Shown piece by piece: positions 14,737 through 22,451 of a stretch of DNA of 31,831 nt (the first letter of the stretch is position 1; each line of letters begins with the position of its first letter). Source of the DNA: DATLNF01 sp046590575 (GTDB lineage: Bacteria; Actinomycetota; Actinomycetes; BP-191); contig JBKJUS010000218.1 of assembly GCA_046590575.1 (NCBI GenBank), positions 1 to 31,831 of the forward strand, read 5' to 3'. Under the pieces are notes generated by a model. The model did no database searches. It was not told the DNA's origin and worked only from the letters and a program-made list of their open reading frames with translations. The translations under genes and the position numbers were made by a program.

Positions 14737-17700
14737 GCCCACGGGAGCACCTGTCGTCCCTCGTCGTGAGCTGGGCAGCTGGCCTTGAGGGCGCAGTTGC
14801 CGCACTGGGTGCCCGGCCGGGCAGCGAACTCCTCTGCGCGCAGTGCGGCGACGACCCGGTCCACCAGCTGGTCGGCCCATGGGTCGGCGGGGTCGAGCGG
14901 AGGCTGACCCTGCACCTTGGGCGCGCCGGTGGCCTTGACGTCTTGTCGCAGGTGGACGAGCTCCGCGCCCCCGAGTGCGACGGGCGGCGGGGTGTCACTG
15001 AGTCCACCTTCGCGCGCAGCCAGCTGGTAGATGCCGAGCTGAGGCTCGGTGAGCATCTCCTTCTGCGCCCGAGCGGACTTGCCGGTCTTGAGGTCGACGA
15101 CGTGCAGGTGGCCGTTATCGTCGCGCTCCACTCGGTCTGCCGACCCGCCGAGCACTGCGTCACCCACCCTGACGCTGAACTCGACCTCGGTGCCGAGCAG
15201 GGTGCGCGCATTGCTCTCGTGCCACCGCAGGAATCGCTCCATGACGATGCGCGCTTCGCGTCGATCGCGCTCGGCCTGCCACGGCGCCTCGAAGCCGAGC
15301 CGGTCCCACACCGCGTCCAGCGCGGCGACGAGGACGCCGGGATCGGCCGCCAACGTGCCGTCGGCGACGGCCTGCGCCAAGGCGTGCACGACCGTGCCGA
15401 AGCCCTGGGCCGCCGACGACGGGCCGCGTGCGTGCACCTCGCGCTCGAGGAACCACTGCAGCGGACAGCGTTCGAAGCTCGCCACTCCCGAACCGGAGAG
15501 CCGAACCGGCTGGCTCGGGTCGCGCACTGGTCCGACGCCCGGTGTCACGTCGACCAACCCCCACCAGCCCGCGGGGTCGGCGCTGGGCACCAGCGGCTCG
15601 CCGTCGTCGTGCGCATCGGCAAGGCCGGCGAGAGCCGTGGCTGCTGCGGCCCGGAGATCCTCATCGGCGGTGGGGTCCTGCAAGCGTCGGCGGAGTCGGG
15701 CCACCAGCGAGTGCACGGCGAGCAGCTCGGTGCCGCCGTGATGCACCACCGGCGCCGAACCTTCGTCCATGACGTCACGCAGCCCCAGCTCGTCGAGGAA
15801 GCGGGACGGGCGCTCGCCACTGTCGTCCAACGACGCGACTGCGGTGGCGACCAAGCGGTGCTTCGCTCGCGTGCAGGCAACGTAGAAGAGCCGCCGCTCA
15901 TCCGCGAGCAGCTCCTTCGTAGATGTCACCCCGCTCATCCGATCGCCGCCGCCGTGATCGACGCTGAGGCGGTCCGGCTCGAGCAGGGAGCCGCGGCGGC
16001 GCAGGTCGGGCCACCAGCCGTCCTGCACGCCTGCCACGACGACGAGAGACCACTCGAGCCCTTTGGACCGATGAGCCGTGAGCAGTCGTACGGCGTCGGC
16101 CGCACCGGGCCGCTCCTCGAGAGGTCCAGCGGGGATCTGCTGAGCTTGGATCTCATCCAGCAGGGCGCCGACCCCGACGTGCGGGCGACGATCCTCCAAG
16201 CGTGCTGCGGCGCTGAAGAGCGCCAGCGCGGCGTCGAGGTCCCGGTCCGCGGCGTGCGCCTGGTCACCGCCACGCGCGGACTCCCCGGCGAGCCGGCGAC
16301 CCCACCCGCTGCGCTCCCAGAGCAGCCAGAGGACCTCCTCCGGGCTCGCGCCGGCAGCGGCCTGCTCGATGGCGTTCGCGAGCAGGCCGTGCAGCCGGCG
16401 TACCGGGTCGGCAATCCAGTCTTCGATGGTGATCAGGTCGCGTGGGTCGGTCAGCGCGTCGCGGATCGCATCGGCGGACGACCGGGGCAGCTCCATCCCG
16501 GCGGCACGGTCGAGCGCGCGCAGTCGCCGGCCCAGCGCCCGCAGCCCGCTGGGTAGGGCGCGGCCCAGGGGGCTCTGCAACAATGCGACGGCGTCGTCAG
16601 GGTCGGCGAGCTCCGACCACCCCCGGGCGGAGACCTTGAGCGCCGCCAGCAGCGGTGCGACGGTCGGATCGTGGGCGAGCGCTACCTCGTCGGCCGCGAC
16701 GGCAACCGGGACGCCGGCCGTCGCGAAGGCCCGGCGCAGGACCGGAATGCTGCGCACCCCGCTGCGCACCAGCACTGCCATCTCGCTCCACGGAAGATCG
16801 TCCTCGAGATGCGCGCGACGCAGCAGGTCGGCGATGCCGGTGACCTCCTCGGCGACCGTCGGATAGAGCCGGACCTCCGGCGGCGGGCCGTCGGGAACGA
16901 CGGCGACCAGCTGGCGATGCTCGGTGAGGATCGTTCCGGCGAGCGCTCCTGTGGCCGGGATTCGCTCCGCGACGGCGCGGCTCGCGGCGAGCAGCGCGGC
17001 GCCGGCGCGGCGCGAGCGGCGGAGGGCGATGGTGCGGGCCGGCTGCCCGTCGACGCTGCGGAACTCCCCCGGGAAGTCGAGGATGTTGCGCACATCGGCA
17101 CCCCGGAAGGCGTAGATCGACTGGTCCGGATCGCCCACGACGATCAGCTCGCGGCCCTGTCCGGCGAGGCGCTGCAAGAGCGACTTCTGCGCCGGGTCGG
17201 TGTCCTGGTACTCGTCGACGAAGACGGCGGAGTAGCGATCAGCGACCTCCGCGCCGATCGCCGGATCGTGCAGCAGCGCCACGGCACGGTGGACGAGCCC
17301 GGCGTAGTCGAGCTCCCCGGCCTGGTCGAGCACCTCGAGGTACTCGTCGAGGAAGCCGCCAGCGCTGACCCACCCAGGACGACCGTGGTCGACGCCGAGG
17401 CGGCGGAGCGACTGGGCGTCGAGGCCGCGCTCGCGGACCCGATCGAGCAGGTCGGCGACCTCGCGGGCGAAGCCCCGCAGCCGCAGCGCCGGCGCGAGCT
17501 CGTCCGGCCAACGCGTGCGGCCGGCGCCCTCGGCGTTGCCGACAAGCAGCTCGTGCACCCGCACGTCACGCTCGGCACCGGAGAGCAGCCGCGGGGGCTC
17601 CCCTCCCGGTGCGACGTCGTACGCCCGGACGACGGCGTAGCACCACGAGTGGAAGGTGTACGCCGAGGGAGTCGCGACGGTTCGGGCGAGACGCCCGCTG

Positions 17701-17957
17701 ATGCGCTCACGCAGCTCGTCAGCGGCCTTACGGCTGAACGTCAGGACAAGGAGGCGGTCCGGGTCGACACCATCGCGCTCCACCCGGCCGACCACAGCTT
17801 CGACCAGGGTGGTGGTCTTGCCCGTGCCCGGCCCGGCGAGGACGAGCAGCGGGCCACCGCGATGTTCGACGACCTCGCGCTGCTCCTCATCAAGGTCCGG
17901 CACCACGAGCGGTGGCGGTGCCGTGGTGTCGAGGACGTAGCGCACCTGCCGGGCCAT
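14733..17957 (-). CDS. adnA: AdnA subunit of the AdnAB helicase-nuclease (AddB-type Cys cluster)
   Basis: 1074-residue SF1A motor plus nuclease. Walker A GPGTGKTT is at 42-49. VDEYQDTDP and GDPDQSIYAFRGAD follow, then LTAHRSKGLEWS and YVACTRAKHR in motor domain 2. The nuclease has the core D955-L-K957-T-G. A Cys in FERCPLQWFL plus C1052-x2-C1055-x5-C1061 matches the AddB iron-sulfur spacing, so an Fe-S staple around the nuclease is expected. Start ATG 17957 (MARQVRYVLD) gives a length near the mycobacterial protein (about 1055); the upstream open frame is low-complexity. It overlaps adnB by ATGA, so equal synthesis of the two subunits is likely. The order adnA then adnB is as in M. tuberculosis. 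Confidence 0.93.
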   Translation of the reverse strand: MARQVRYVLDTTAPPPLVVPDLDEEQREVVEHRGGPLLVLAGPGTGKTTTLVEAVVGRVERDGVDPDRLLVLTFSRKAADELRERISGRLARTVATPSAYTFHSWCYAVVRAYDVAPGGEPPRLLSGAERDVRVHELLVGNAEGAGRTRWPDELAPALRLRGFAREVADLLDRVRERGLDAQSLRRLGVDHGRPGWVSAGGFLDEYLEVLDQAGELDYAGLVHRAVALLHDPAIGAEVADRYSAVFVDEYQDTDPAQKSLLQRLAGQGRELIVVGDPDQSIYAFRGADVRNILDFPGEFRSVDGQPARTIALRRSRRAGAALLAASRAVAERIPATGALAGTILTEHRQLVAVVPDGPPPEVRLYPTVAEEVTGIADLLRRAHLEDDLPWSEMAVLVRSGVRSIPVLRRAFATAGVPVAVAADEVALAHDPTVAPLLAALKVSARGWSELADPDDAVALLQSPLGRALPSGLRALGRRLRALDRAAGMELPRSSADAIRDALTDPRDLITIEDWIADPVRRLHGLLANAIEQAAAGASPEEVLWLLWERSGWGRRLAGESARGGDQAHAADRDLDAALALFSAAARLEDRRPHVGVGALLDEIQAQQIPAGPLEERPGAADAVRLLTAHRSKGLEWSLVVVAGVQDGWWPDLRRRGSLLEPDRLSVDHGGGDRMSGVTSTKELLADERRLFYVACTRAKHRLVATAVASLDDSGERPSRFLDELGLRDVMDEGSAPVVHHGGTELLAVHSLVARLRRRLQDPTADEDLRAAAATALAGLADAHDDGEPLVPSADPAGWWGLVDVTPGVGPVRDPSQPVRLSGSGVASFERCPLQWFLEREVHARGPSSAAQGFGTVVHALAQAVADGTLAADPGVLVAALDAVWDRLGFEAPWQAERDRREARIVMERFLRWHESNARTLLGTEVEFSVRVGDAVLGGSADRVERDDNGHLHVVDLKTGKSARAQKEMLTEPQLGIYQLAAREGGLSDTPPPVALGGAELVHLRQDVKATGAPKVQGQPPLDPADPWADQLVDRVVAALRAEEFAARPGTQCGNCALKASCPAHDEGRQVLPWA

Positions 17958-18030
17958 GCCGGGAAGCAAACCACCTGCCACCGACACTGCGCCGAGATCG
18001 CCTCCCCCGCCCGCCCCCCCCGTTCGTTGT

Positions 18031-18070
18031 GGGGAGTCTCGCGGTCGTCCCGGCGACCGCGAGACTCCCC
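18031..18070 (-). terminator. Hairpin terminator between the ATL gene and adnA
   Basis: Perfect 17-bp inverted repeat (18031-18047 with 18054-18070), 6-base loop, beginning eight bases after the ATL stop on the minus strand. There is no T-run. It probably ends the moeZ-ATL transcript, so adnAB would need its own promoter in 17958-18030, where none is obvious. Confidence 0.65.
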
Positions 18071-18077
18071 GCAATCG

Positions 18078-18401
18078 TCAGCGGCGGCGTCTGCGCGGGG
18101 TACGGCCGTCCCAGCGGGCTTTCGCCAGGTCGACGCGGCGACCGTCCGGAGTCATCGGGGTGTCGTCGTCGACGAGCAGCGCGCTGGCCACGTTGTCGTG
18201 CGTGGGCGCCGGCCGGCCATCACTGAGCACCACGCGATGCCATGGGACCGACCCGCCGTGCCGACGCATCACCCCGCCGACCGCGCGCGCCCCGCCCTCG
18301 CCCATGAACTCGGCCACGTCGCCGTACGTCATCACCGCACCCCGCGGGATCCGGGCGACGACGGCCAGCACCCGCTCGTCGTACGCCGTCGGCTCGCCCA
18401 A
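18078..18401 (-). CDS. Alkyltransferase-like protein (ATL), Cys replaced by Trp
   Basis: 107-residue protein of the DNA-binding domain of O6-alkylguanine-DNA alkyltransferase: IPRGAVMTYGDVAEFMG, then RAVGGVMRR and VPWHRVV. In the enzyme the active site is PCHR; here it is PWHR, so alkyl transfer is impossible. ATL proteins bind and flip O6-alkylguanine and hand the lesion to nucleotide excision repair. The start is TTG 18401 with GGAG nine bases upstream; no in-frame ATG or GTG gives a full domain. The tail is Arg-rich (TPRRRRR). It lies 31 bases behind moeZ on the same strand and is probably co-transcribed. M. tuberculosis Rv3204, in the matching neighbourhood, is in the same alkyltransferase family. 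Confidence 0.9.
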   Translation of the reverse strand: MGEPTAYDERVLAVVARIPRGAVMTYGDVAEFMGEGGARAVGGVMRRHGGSVPWHRVVLSDGRPAPTHDNVASALLVDDDTPMTPDGRRVDLAKARWDGRTPRRRRR

Positions 18402-18432
18402 GGGGATCTACTCCGGCGGGTTGTCGCTGGTC

Positions 18433-19605
18433 TCAGTACGTCGGAAGCGAGGGGTCGACCTGGGCGACCCAGGCCAGCACGCCACCCTGGAGATGCGTCG
18501 CCGACGCGAAGCCGGCGCCCTTGAGCAGCGCCAGCGCCTCGGCCGAGCGAACCCCACTCTTGCAGTGCAGGACAATCGGCTTGTCGGTCGGCAGGGTCGC
18601 GAGGCGCCCCGGCAGGTCCCCCTTGGGAATCAGCACAGAGCCGGGGATGCGCACGATGTCGAATTCGCCGGTTTCCCGGACGTCGACGAGCAAGAAGTCC
18701 GCACCGGCATCCTGCATCGCCTTGAGCTCACGTGCGGTGATGGTCGAGTCGGCCGCCGCTGCGATGGCAGCGTCGGAGACGACCCCGCAGAACGCGTCGT
18801 AGTCGATGAGACCGGTGATGGTCGGATTCTTGCCGCAGAGAGGGCACTCGGGGTCCTTACGGGCCCGCACCGTGCGGTAGGACATCTCGAGCGCGTCGTA
18901 GATCATCAGTCGACCGACGAGCGGCTCGCCGATACCGGTCAGCACCTTGATCGCCTCAGTGACCTGGATCGCACCAATCGACCCGCAGAGCACCCCGAGC
19001 ACGCCGCCCTCAGCGCACGAGGGCACCATGCCGGGCGGTGGCGGCTCGGGGTAGAGGCAGCGGTAGCAGGGACCGTGTTCGGCCCAGAAGACCGACGCCT
19101 GGCCGTCGAAACGGAAGATCGATCCCCACACGTAGGGCTTGCCGAGCAGCACGCAGGCATCGTTGACCAGGTATCGAGTCGCGAAGTTGTCGGTGCCATC
19201 GACGATCAGGTCGTAGTCGGCGAAGATCTCTAAGGCGTTGGACGAGTCAAGCCGGACCTCATGCAGCCGTACGTCGATATACGGGTTGATCTCGCGAATC
19301 GTCTCCGCTGCACTGACCGCCTTGGGGCGGTCCACGTCGCTCTGGCCGTGAATGATCTGGCGCTGCAGGTTGGTCTCGTCGACGACGTCGAAATCGACGA
19401 TGCCGAGGGTGCCGACCCCGGCCGCCGCGAGATACATGAGAGTCGGTGAGCCGAGCCCGCCGGCACCCACGGCGAGCACCTTGGCGTTCTTCAGCCGCTT
19501 CTGGCCGTCCATCCCGACATCCGGAATGATCAGATGCCGCGAATAGCGGCGCACCTCGTCGTTGGTCAGCGTCTCAGCTGGCTCGACGAGCGGGGGCAGT
19601 GACAT
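18433..19605 (-). CDS. moeZ: MoeZ adenylyltransferase/sulfurtransferase
   Basis: 390-residue E1-like enzyme with an N-terminal MoeB/ThiF domain and a C-terminal rhodanese domain. The ATP loop GAGGLGSP is at 47-54. DGTDN lies at about 136-140. Two zinc Cys pairs are C180/C183 and C254/C257. The rhodanese domain (about 290-388) has active-site C348 in HCKSGVRS. Family knowledge: MoeZ adenylates the C-terminal Gly-Gly of sulfur carriers (MoaD, CysO, ThiS-type) and then thiocarboxylates them using persulfide on the rhodanese Cys. It is cytoplasmic. The ATG at 19605 has GGAGAGGAT about five bases upstream. No sulfur-carrier gene is in the window. Confidence 0.94.
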   Translation of the reverse strand: MSLPPLVEPAETLTNDEVRRYSRHLIIPDVGMDGQKRLKNAKVLAVGAGGLGSPTLMYLAAAGVGTLGIVDFDVVDETNLQRQIIHGQSDVDRPKAVSAAETIREINPYIDVRLHEVRLDSSNALEIFADYDLIVDGTDNFATRYLVNDACVLLGKPYVWGSIFRFDGQASVFWAEHGPCYRCLYPEPPPPGMVPSCAEGGVLGVLCGSIGAIQVTEAIKVLTGIGEPLVGRLMIYDALEMSYRTVRARKDPECPLCGKNPTITGLIDYDAFCGVVSDAAIAAAADSTITARELKAMQDAGADFLLVDVRETGEFDIVRIPGSVLIPKGDLPGRLATLPTDKPIVLHCKSGVRSAEALALLKGAGFASATHLQGGVLAWVAQVDPSLPTY

Positions 19606-19713
19606 CGGGATCCTCTCCTACGGCGCGTCGTCCTCTGCCGCAACCCTGGACGGGGACCGCGGATTCCACCTCATTGTCGCTTACTCGGTAGGACTTCCTC
19701 ACCCACGGACCGG

Positions 19714-19739
19714 GTGTACCCCGGGCATGCGCCGGGTAG
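19714..19739 (+). promoter_or_regulatory. Candidate SigB-type promoter for the CsbD gene
   Basis: GTGT (19714-19717), a 16-base spacer and GGGTAG (19734-19739) approximate the GTTT-N14-16-GGGTA(T) pattern of SigB-type general-stress promoters. The element is 41 bases ahead of the CsbD start. CsbD genes are SigB-controlled in Bacillus, which agrees with the element. Confidence 0.4.
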
Positions 19740-19779
19740 CACTCGCGGAGTACGACCACCCACACGAAGGAGAACGCAC

Positions 19780-19950
19780 ATGGGCGCCATGGACAAGATT
19801 CAGAACAAGGCTGAGGAGCTCAAGGGCGACGCCAAGGAGAAGTTCGGCGACGCGACCGATAACGAGCAGATGCAGGCTGAAGGCAAGAAGGACCAGGTCA
19901 CTGGCAACTTGAAGCAGGCCGGCGAGAAAGTGAAGGACGTTTTCAACTAG
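19780..19950 (+). CDS. CsbD-family stress protein
   Basis: 56-residue hydrophilic protein, MGAMDKIQNKAEELKGDAKE then NEQMQAEGKKDQVTGNLKQAGEKVKDVF. It has two CsbD helical repeats of the KxQxxxGxxKexxG type and is rich in Lys and Glu with no Cys or membrane helix. ATG 19780 is chosen because GAAGGAG lies seven bases upstream; the open frame to 19714 includes the promoter. CsbD proteins accumulate under general stress; their biochemical action is not established. It is divergent from moeZ and ends in a strong terminator. Confidence 0.9.
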   Translation: MGAMDKIQNKAEELKGDAKEKFGDATDNEQMQAEGKKDQVTGNLKQAGEKVKDVFN

Positions 19951-19973
19951 TCCGCTGCACGGCTTTATCGGAT

Positions 19974-20008
19974 AGAGAAACCCCGGGCGCTTCGCCCGGG
20001 GTTTCTCT
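19974..20008. terminator. Bidirectional terminator between CsbD and the coiled-coil gene
   Basis: Perfect 16-bp stem (19974-19989 with 19993-20008) with a 3-base loop, between two converging genes. A-rich and T-rich sequence at the arm ends supplies a weak U-tail in both directions. It can serve CsbD (+) and the acidic coiled-coil gene (-). Confidence 0.75.
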
Positions 20009-20043
20009 GTCTTGTGCGAAGACTTCGCAGTACTGCACGCCTC

Positions 20044-21327
20044 TCAGCCGCCGGGCCGCCACCACGGCCGGCGCCGGTCCCGCTCCCCGGTCGCGTCGTC
20101 CGCATCCTCGTCCGCCGGCGGATTGCTCTCCGGACTGACGGTCCCCGGGGTGTCCCAGCCACGACCCATCCGCAGCGACGCTTGCGGCCGGTCAGCATCG
20201 GTCCAGCCGAGGGCCTCGTCCTCCTCGTCGTCCGCGCCCGAACCGCTGTCCGGAACCGAATCCACCGCTTGGGCTACTTCGTCGGCTGATTCATCCTCGG
20301 CCTCACTGCCCGAGTCGTCCGAGTCGTCCGAGTCCTCAGCCTCGTCGTCAGCTTCGTCCTCAGCCTCGTCGTCAGCTTCGTCTTCGAGATCAACCACGTC
20401 GTCAGCCTCGTCGTCGTCACCCGACAAAGGCGGCACGTCAGCGTCATTCGCATGAGCAAGGTCGTCGCCCGACATCTCGTCAACACGAGCCGGTTCGACG
20501 TCGACGACAACCTCGTCCGCCGAATCTGCTCCTGCCCCGGCGTCGTCCTGATCAGGCTCGTCCGGCACAGCCGGAGCCGCGGCCATCATGGGCGGAGCGG
20601 ATGGGAGCTCTGGTGCCGCAGACCCCGCGCTGCGCCGGCGAAGCAGCGCCTCCGCCAGCGCGAGGACGGCAGTGTCGACGTGTGCCGTCACGGAGCGCGT
20701 CGTCTCCGCGGCGCTGTCCCGCGCCTGCGCCTGAAGACTCGCGACATCGGTCTGCAAACTGGTGCGCAGGTCGGTCACCTGGGACTGAACCAGATCGGTC
20801 GTGGTGGCTCGCAGCTGGGCCAACTCGGCCCGCAGGGCCGCCAGCTCGCCGCGCACCGCGGTGTCACCGGCGCTGGCCTGGCTCGCAGATCGCTGCACCG
20901 CTTCGGGAAGCGCGGCCAGCGCTTGCTGCTGCGCGGCTAGCTGCTCTTGCATCCCCTGCATCTGGGCCCCGACAGACTGCGCCGCCTGGACACTGGCAGC
21001 CACTGCGCGGACGACGGCCTCGAGACGCTCGCTGAGCACCGTCGACGAGGCACGAAGCTCGGCTCCGAGTCCGGTCACCTCCGCCCCCACCTGTTCCAGG
21101 GAGCTCGTGCTGGCGCCCTGGCGCACCTCCTCCTGCAGCTGAGCTAGCGTGGCCCGGACGTCGTTGACCAAGGTCTGCAGCTGCCGCTGCTCCGCCATCT
21201 GGTCCTCGACAGCACGAGAAAGCAAGGACTGCATGCGCTCGGACATCTGCCCGCCGCCAGGCGCCGCGCCGCCGAGGTACGGGGGTGGGGCATCGGGCGA
21301 GGATTCGCCAGGAGAGCGTTCGTCCAC
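20044..21327 (-). CDS. Acidic coiled-coil protein of unknown function
   Basis: 427-residue protein not recognised as a named family. Residues 1-27 are Gly/Pro/Ser-rich. Residues 30-232 are a long Ala/Gln/Leu/Glu coiled coil (for example ELAALRAELAQLRATTTDLV). Residues 255-375 are a very acidic low-complexity tail of Asp/Glu with Ser (DDEAEDEADDEAED). The end is basic and Trp-rich (RDRRRPWWRPGG). There is no signal peptide or membrane helix, so it is probably cytoplasmic and could be a scaffold, chromosome- or divisome-associated protein, or a protein that mimics nucleic acid. The GTG at 21327 has GGAG seven bases upstream. A 24-base tandem duplication in the acidic part suggests recent repeat-length change. 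It precedes the hydrolase gene's terminus by 98 bases on the same strand. Confidence 0.8.
   Translation of the reverse strand: MDERSPGESSPDAPPPYLGGAAPGGGQMSERMQSLLSRAVEDQMAEQRQLQTLVNDVRATLAQLQEEVRQGASTSSLEQVGAEVTGLGAELRASSTVLSERLEAVVRAVAASVQAAQSVGAQMQGMQEQLAAQQQALAALPEAVQRSASQASAGDTAVRGELAALRAELAQLRATTTDLVQSQVTDLRTSLQTDVASLQAQARDSAAETTRSVTAHVDTAVLALAEALLRRRSAGSAAPELPSAPPMMAAAPAVPDEPDQDDAGAGADSADEVVVDVEPARVDEMSGDDLAHANDADVPPLSGDDDEADDVVDLEDEADDEAEDEADDEAEDSDDSDDSGSEAEDESADEVAQAVDSVPDSGSGADDEEDEALGWTDADRPQASLRMGRGWDTPGTVSPESNPPADEDADDATGERDRRRPWWRPGG
20334..20381 (-). repeat. Two perfect 24-base tandem repeats inside the coiled-coil gene
   Basis: 20334-20357 and 20358-20381 are identical. In frame they encode two copies of an eight-residue acidic unit within the Asp/Glu tail. 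A 9-base repeat (three near-copies, about 20311-20337) lies beside it. Both are divisible by three, so copy changes keep the frame. Confidence 0.9.
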
Positions 21328-21425
21328 GAGTGACTCCGGTCTGCACTAAGGGTGGTCGCGGACAGTATCCACTGCGCGGGCCACGCTCACGATGCGGCGC
21401 GCAGATCCGGAACGGACACCTCGCC

Positions 21426-22364
21426 CTACGTCGCGAGCGCGCGCTCTGCTTGGTCGATGTGCACGCGGACAGCGTCGGCTACAGCGGTCGGGTCTTCGAT
21501 CTGCGCGACATGACCGACGTGGTCCAGGACGAGCAGGTGGCTGTTGGGAAATGCCGATGCCGCCTTCGCCGCTGTCGTGAACGACACCACGCGATCCTGT
21601 CGGCCGTAGATCAGCAGCGTGGGAACGGTGACGGTCGCCGCCTGCGTCCAGAGGTTGCGCGGGGACCGGTCAAGATAGGCCCGGACCAGTCCGCGGAGCG
21701 AGCCGACCATGGAGTCCATCGCCCAGGGCAGCGACTGTCGACGGCGCGCCTCGTCGACGGCCTCGGCGAGCCGGTGCGCCGGGATCCGGCTGGGATCGGC
21801 GAAGCAGAAGTCGATAACCGACCGAGCCCGCTCCTCGGCCGGCACCCGCGCGAGGTACCTCCGGGTGAGACCAGACAGTCCGGGGGTGAAAAGCAGGGGC
21901 AGCCGCAGGTCGCCGCCCTTCACCGGCTTGAGGTAGGGCAGGGCCGGCGAGATGAGCGTGAGGGAACGCACGAGGTCGGGTCGCTGGGCGGCGATGCGGG
22001 TGCTGATCGCTCCGCCCATCGAGTTGCCGAAAAGGTGCACCGGACCGAGCTGGTGGGACTCGATGTAGGTGACGACGGCGTTCACGTGGCCGTCGAGGTG
22101 GTACCGACCATCCGCCGGCGGCGCACTTCGCCCATGACCCGGCAGGTCCACGGCATGGCCGTCGAGCTGCGCTCCCAGGTGGTCCATGAGGTCGGTCCAG
22201 TTGGTCGAGCTCCCCCCCAGCCCGTGCACAAACACCGCAACGGGCTGGCCGGCGGAGCCCCCCCGTCGGACGTACAGCGGCTGTTCGCCCGCCTTGACGG
22301 TCGAGCCCGGCCAGGCCGGCCGCAACCCGGTCGGCGGAGCAGGCAACGGGCGTCGGGGGGACAT
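21426..22364 (-). CDS. Alpha/beta hydrolase, LipV-like
   Basis: 312-residue alpha/beta hydrolase. The oxyanion-region HG is at 47-48 in VFVHGLGGSS. The nucleophile elbow is GNSMGG with S115. The acid is D257 in YGRQDRVV and the base is H285 in DHVGHVAQIE: a complete triad. A lid region with AEERARSVIDFCFADPSR fits esterase/lipase-like members. No signal peptide is present. In M. tuberculosis the gene beside adnA is lipV, a hydrolase of the same type, so orthology is possible but not shown. ATG 22364 is chosen because it follows -10 TACAGT by six bases (leaderless) and begins just before the fold; the frame is open much further upstream without domain sequence. Confidence 0.88.
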   Translation of the reverse strand: MSPRRPLPAPPTGLRPAWPGSTVKAGEQPLYVRRGGSAGQPVAVFVHGLGGSSTNWTDLMDHLGAQLDGHAVDLPGHGRSAPPADGRYHLDGHVNAVVTYIESHQLGPVHLFGNSMGGAISTRIAAQRPDLVRSLTLISPALPYLKPVKGGDLRLPLLFTPGLSGLTRRYLARVPAEERARSVIDFCFADPSRIPAHRLAEAVDEARRRQSLPWAMDSMVGSLRGLVRAYLDRSPRNLWTQAATVTVPTLLIYGRQDRVVSFTTAAKAASAFPNSHLLVLDHVGHVAQIEDPTAVADAVRVHIDQAERALAT

Positions 22365-22370
22365 CAGCCG

Positions 22371-22376
22371 ACTGTA
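22371..22376 (-). promoter_or_regulatory. Leaderless promoter -10 for the hydrolase
   Basis: TACAGT on the minus strand with six bases to the ATG at 22364. It matches TANNNT; no ribosome site is needed. Confidence 0.45.
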
Positions 22377-22451
22377 GCGCGACCGCCGGTCACCGGACTC
22401 ACCACCCGAATGGGTGACTGACCCCCTCCCAGCACAGCCGATCGAACAGTC

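Noticed and set aside
14691..18524. Very long plus-strand open frames (about 620 residues each) opposite adnA and adnB
   Set aside because: They are high-GC shadows: no motifs, Arg/Gly/Ala-rich composition, no ribosome sites. The minus-strand helicase-nuclease genes are complete.
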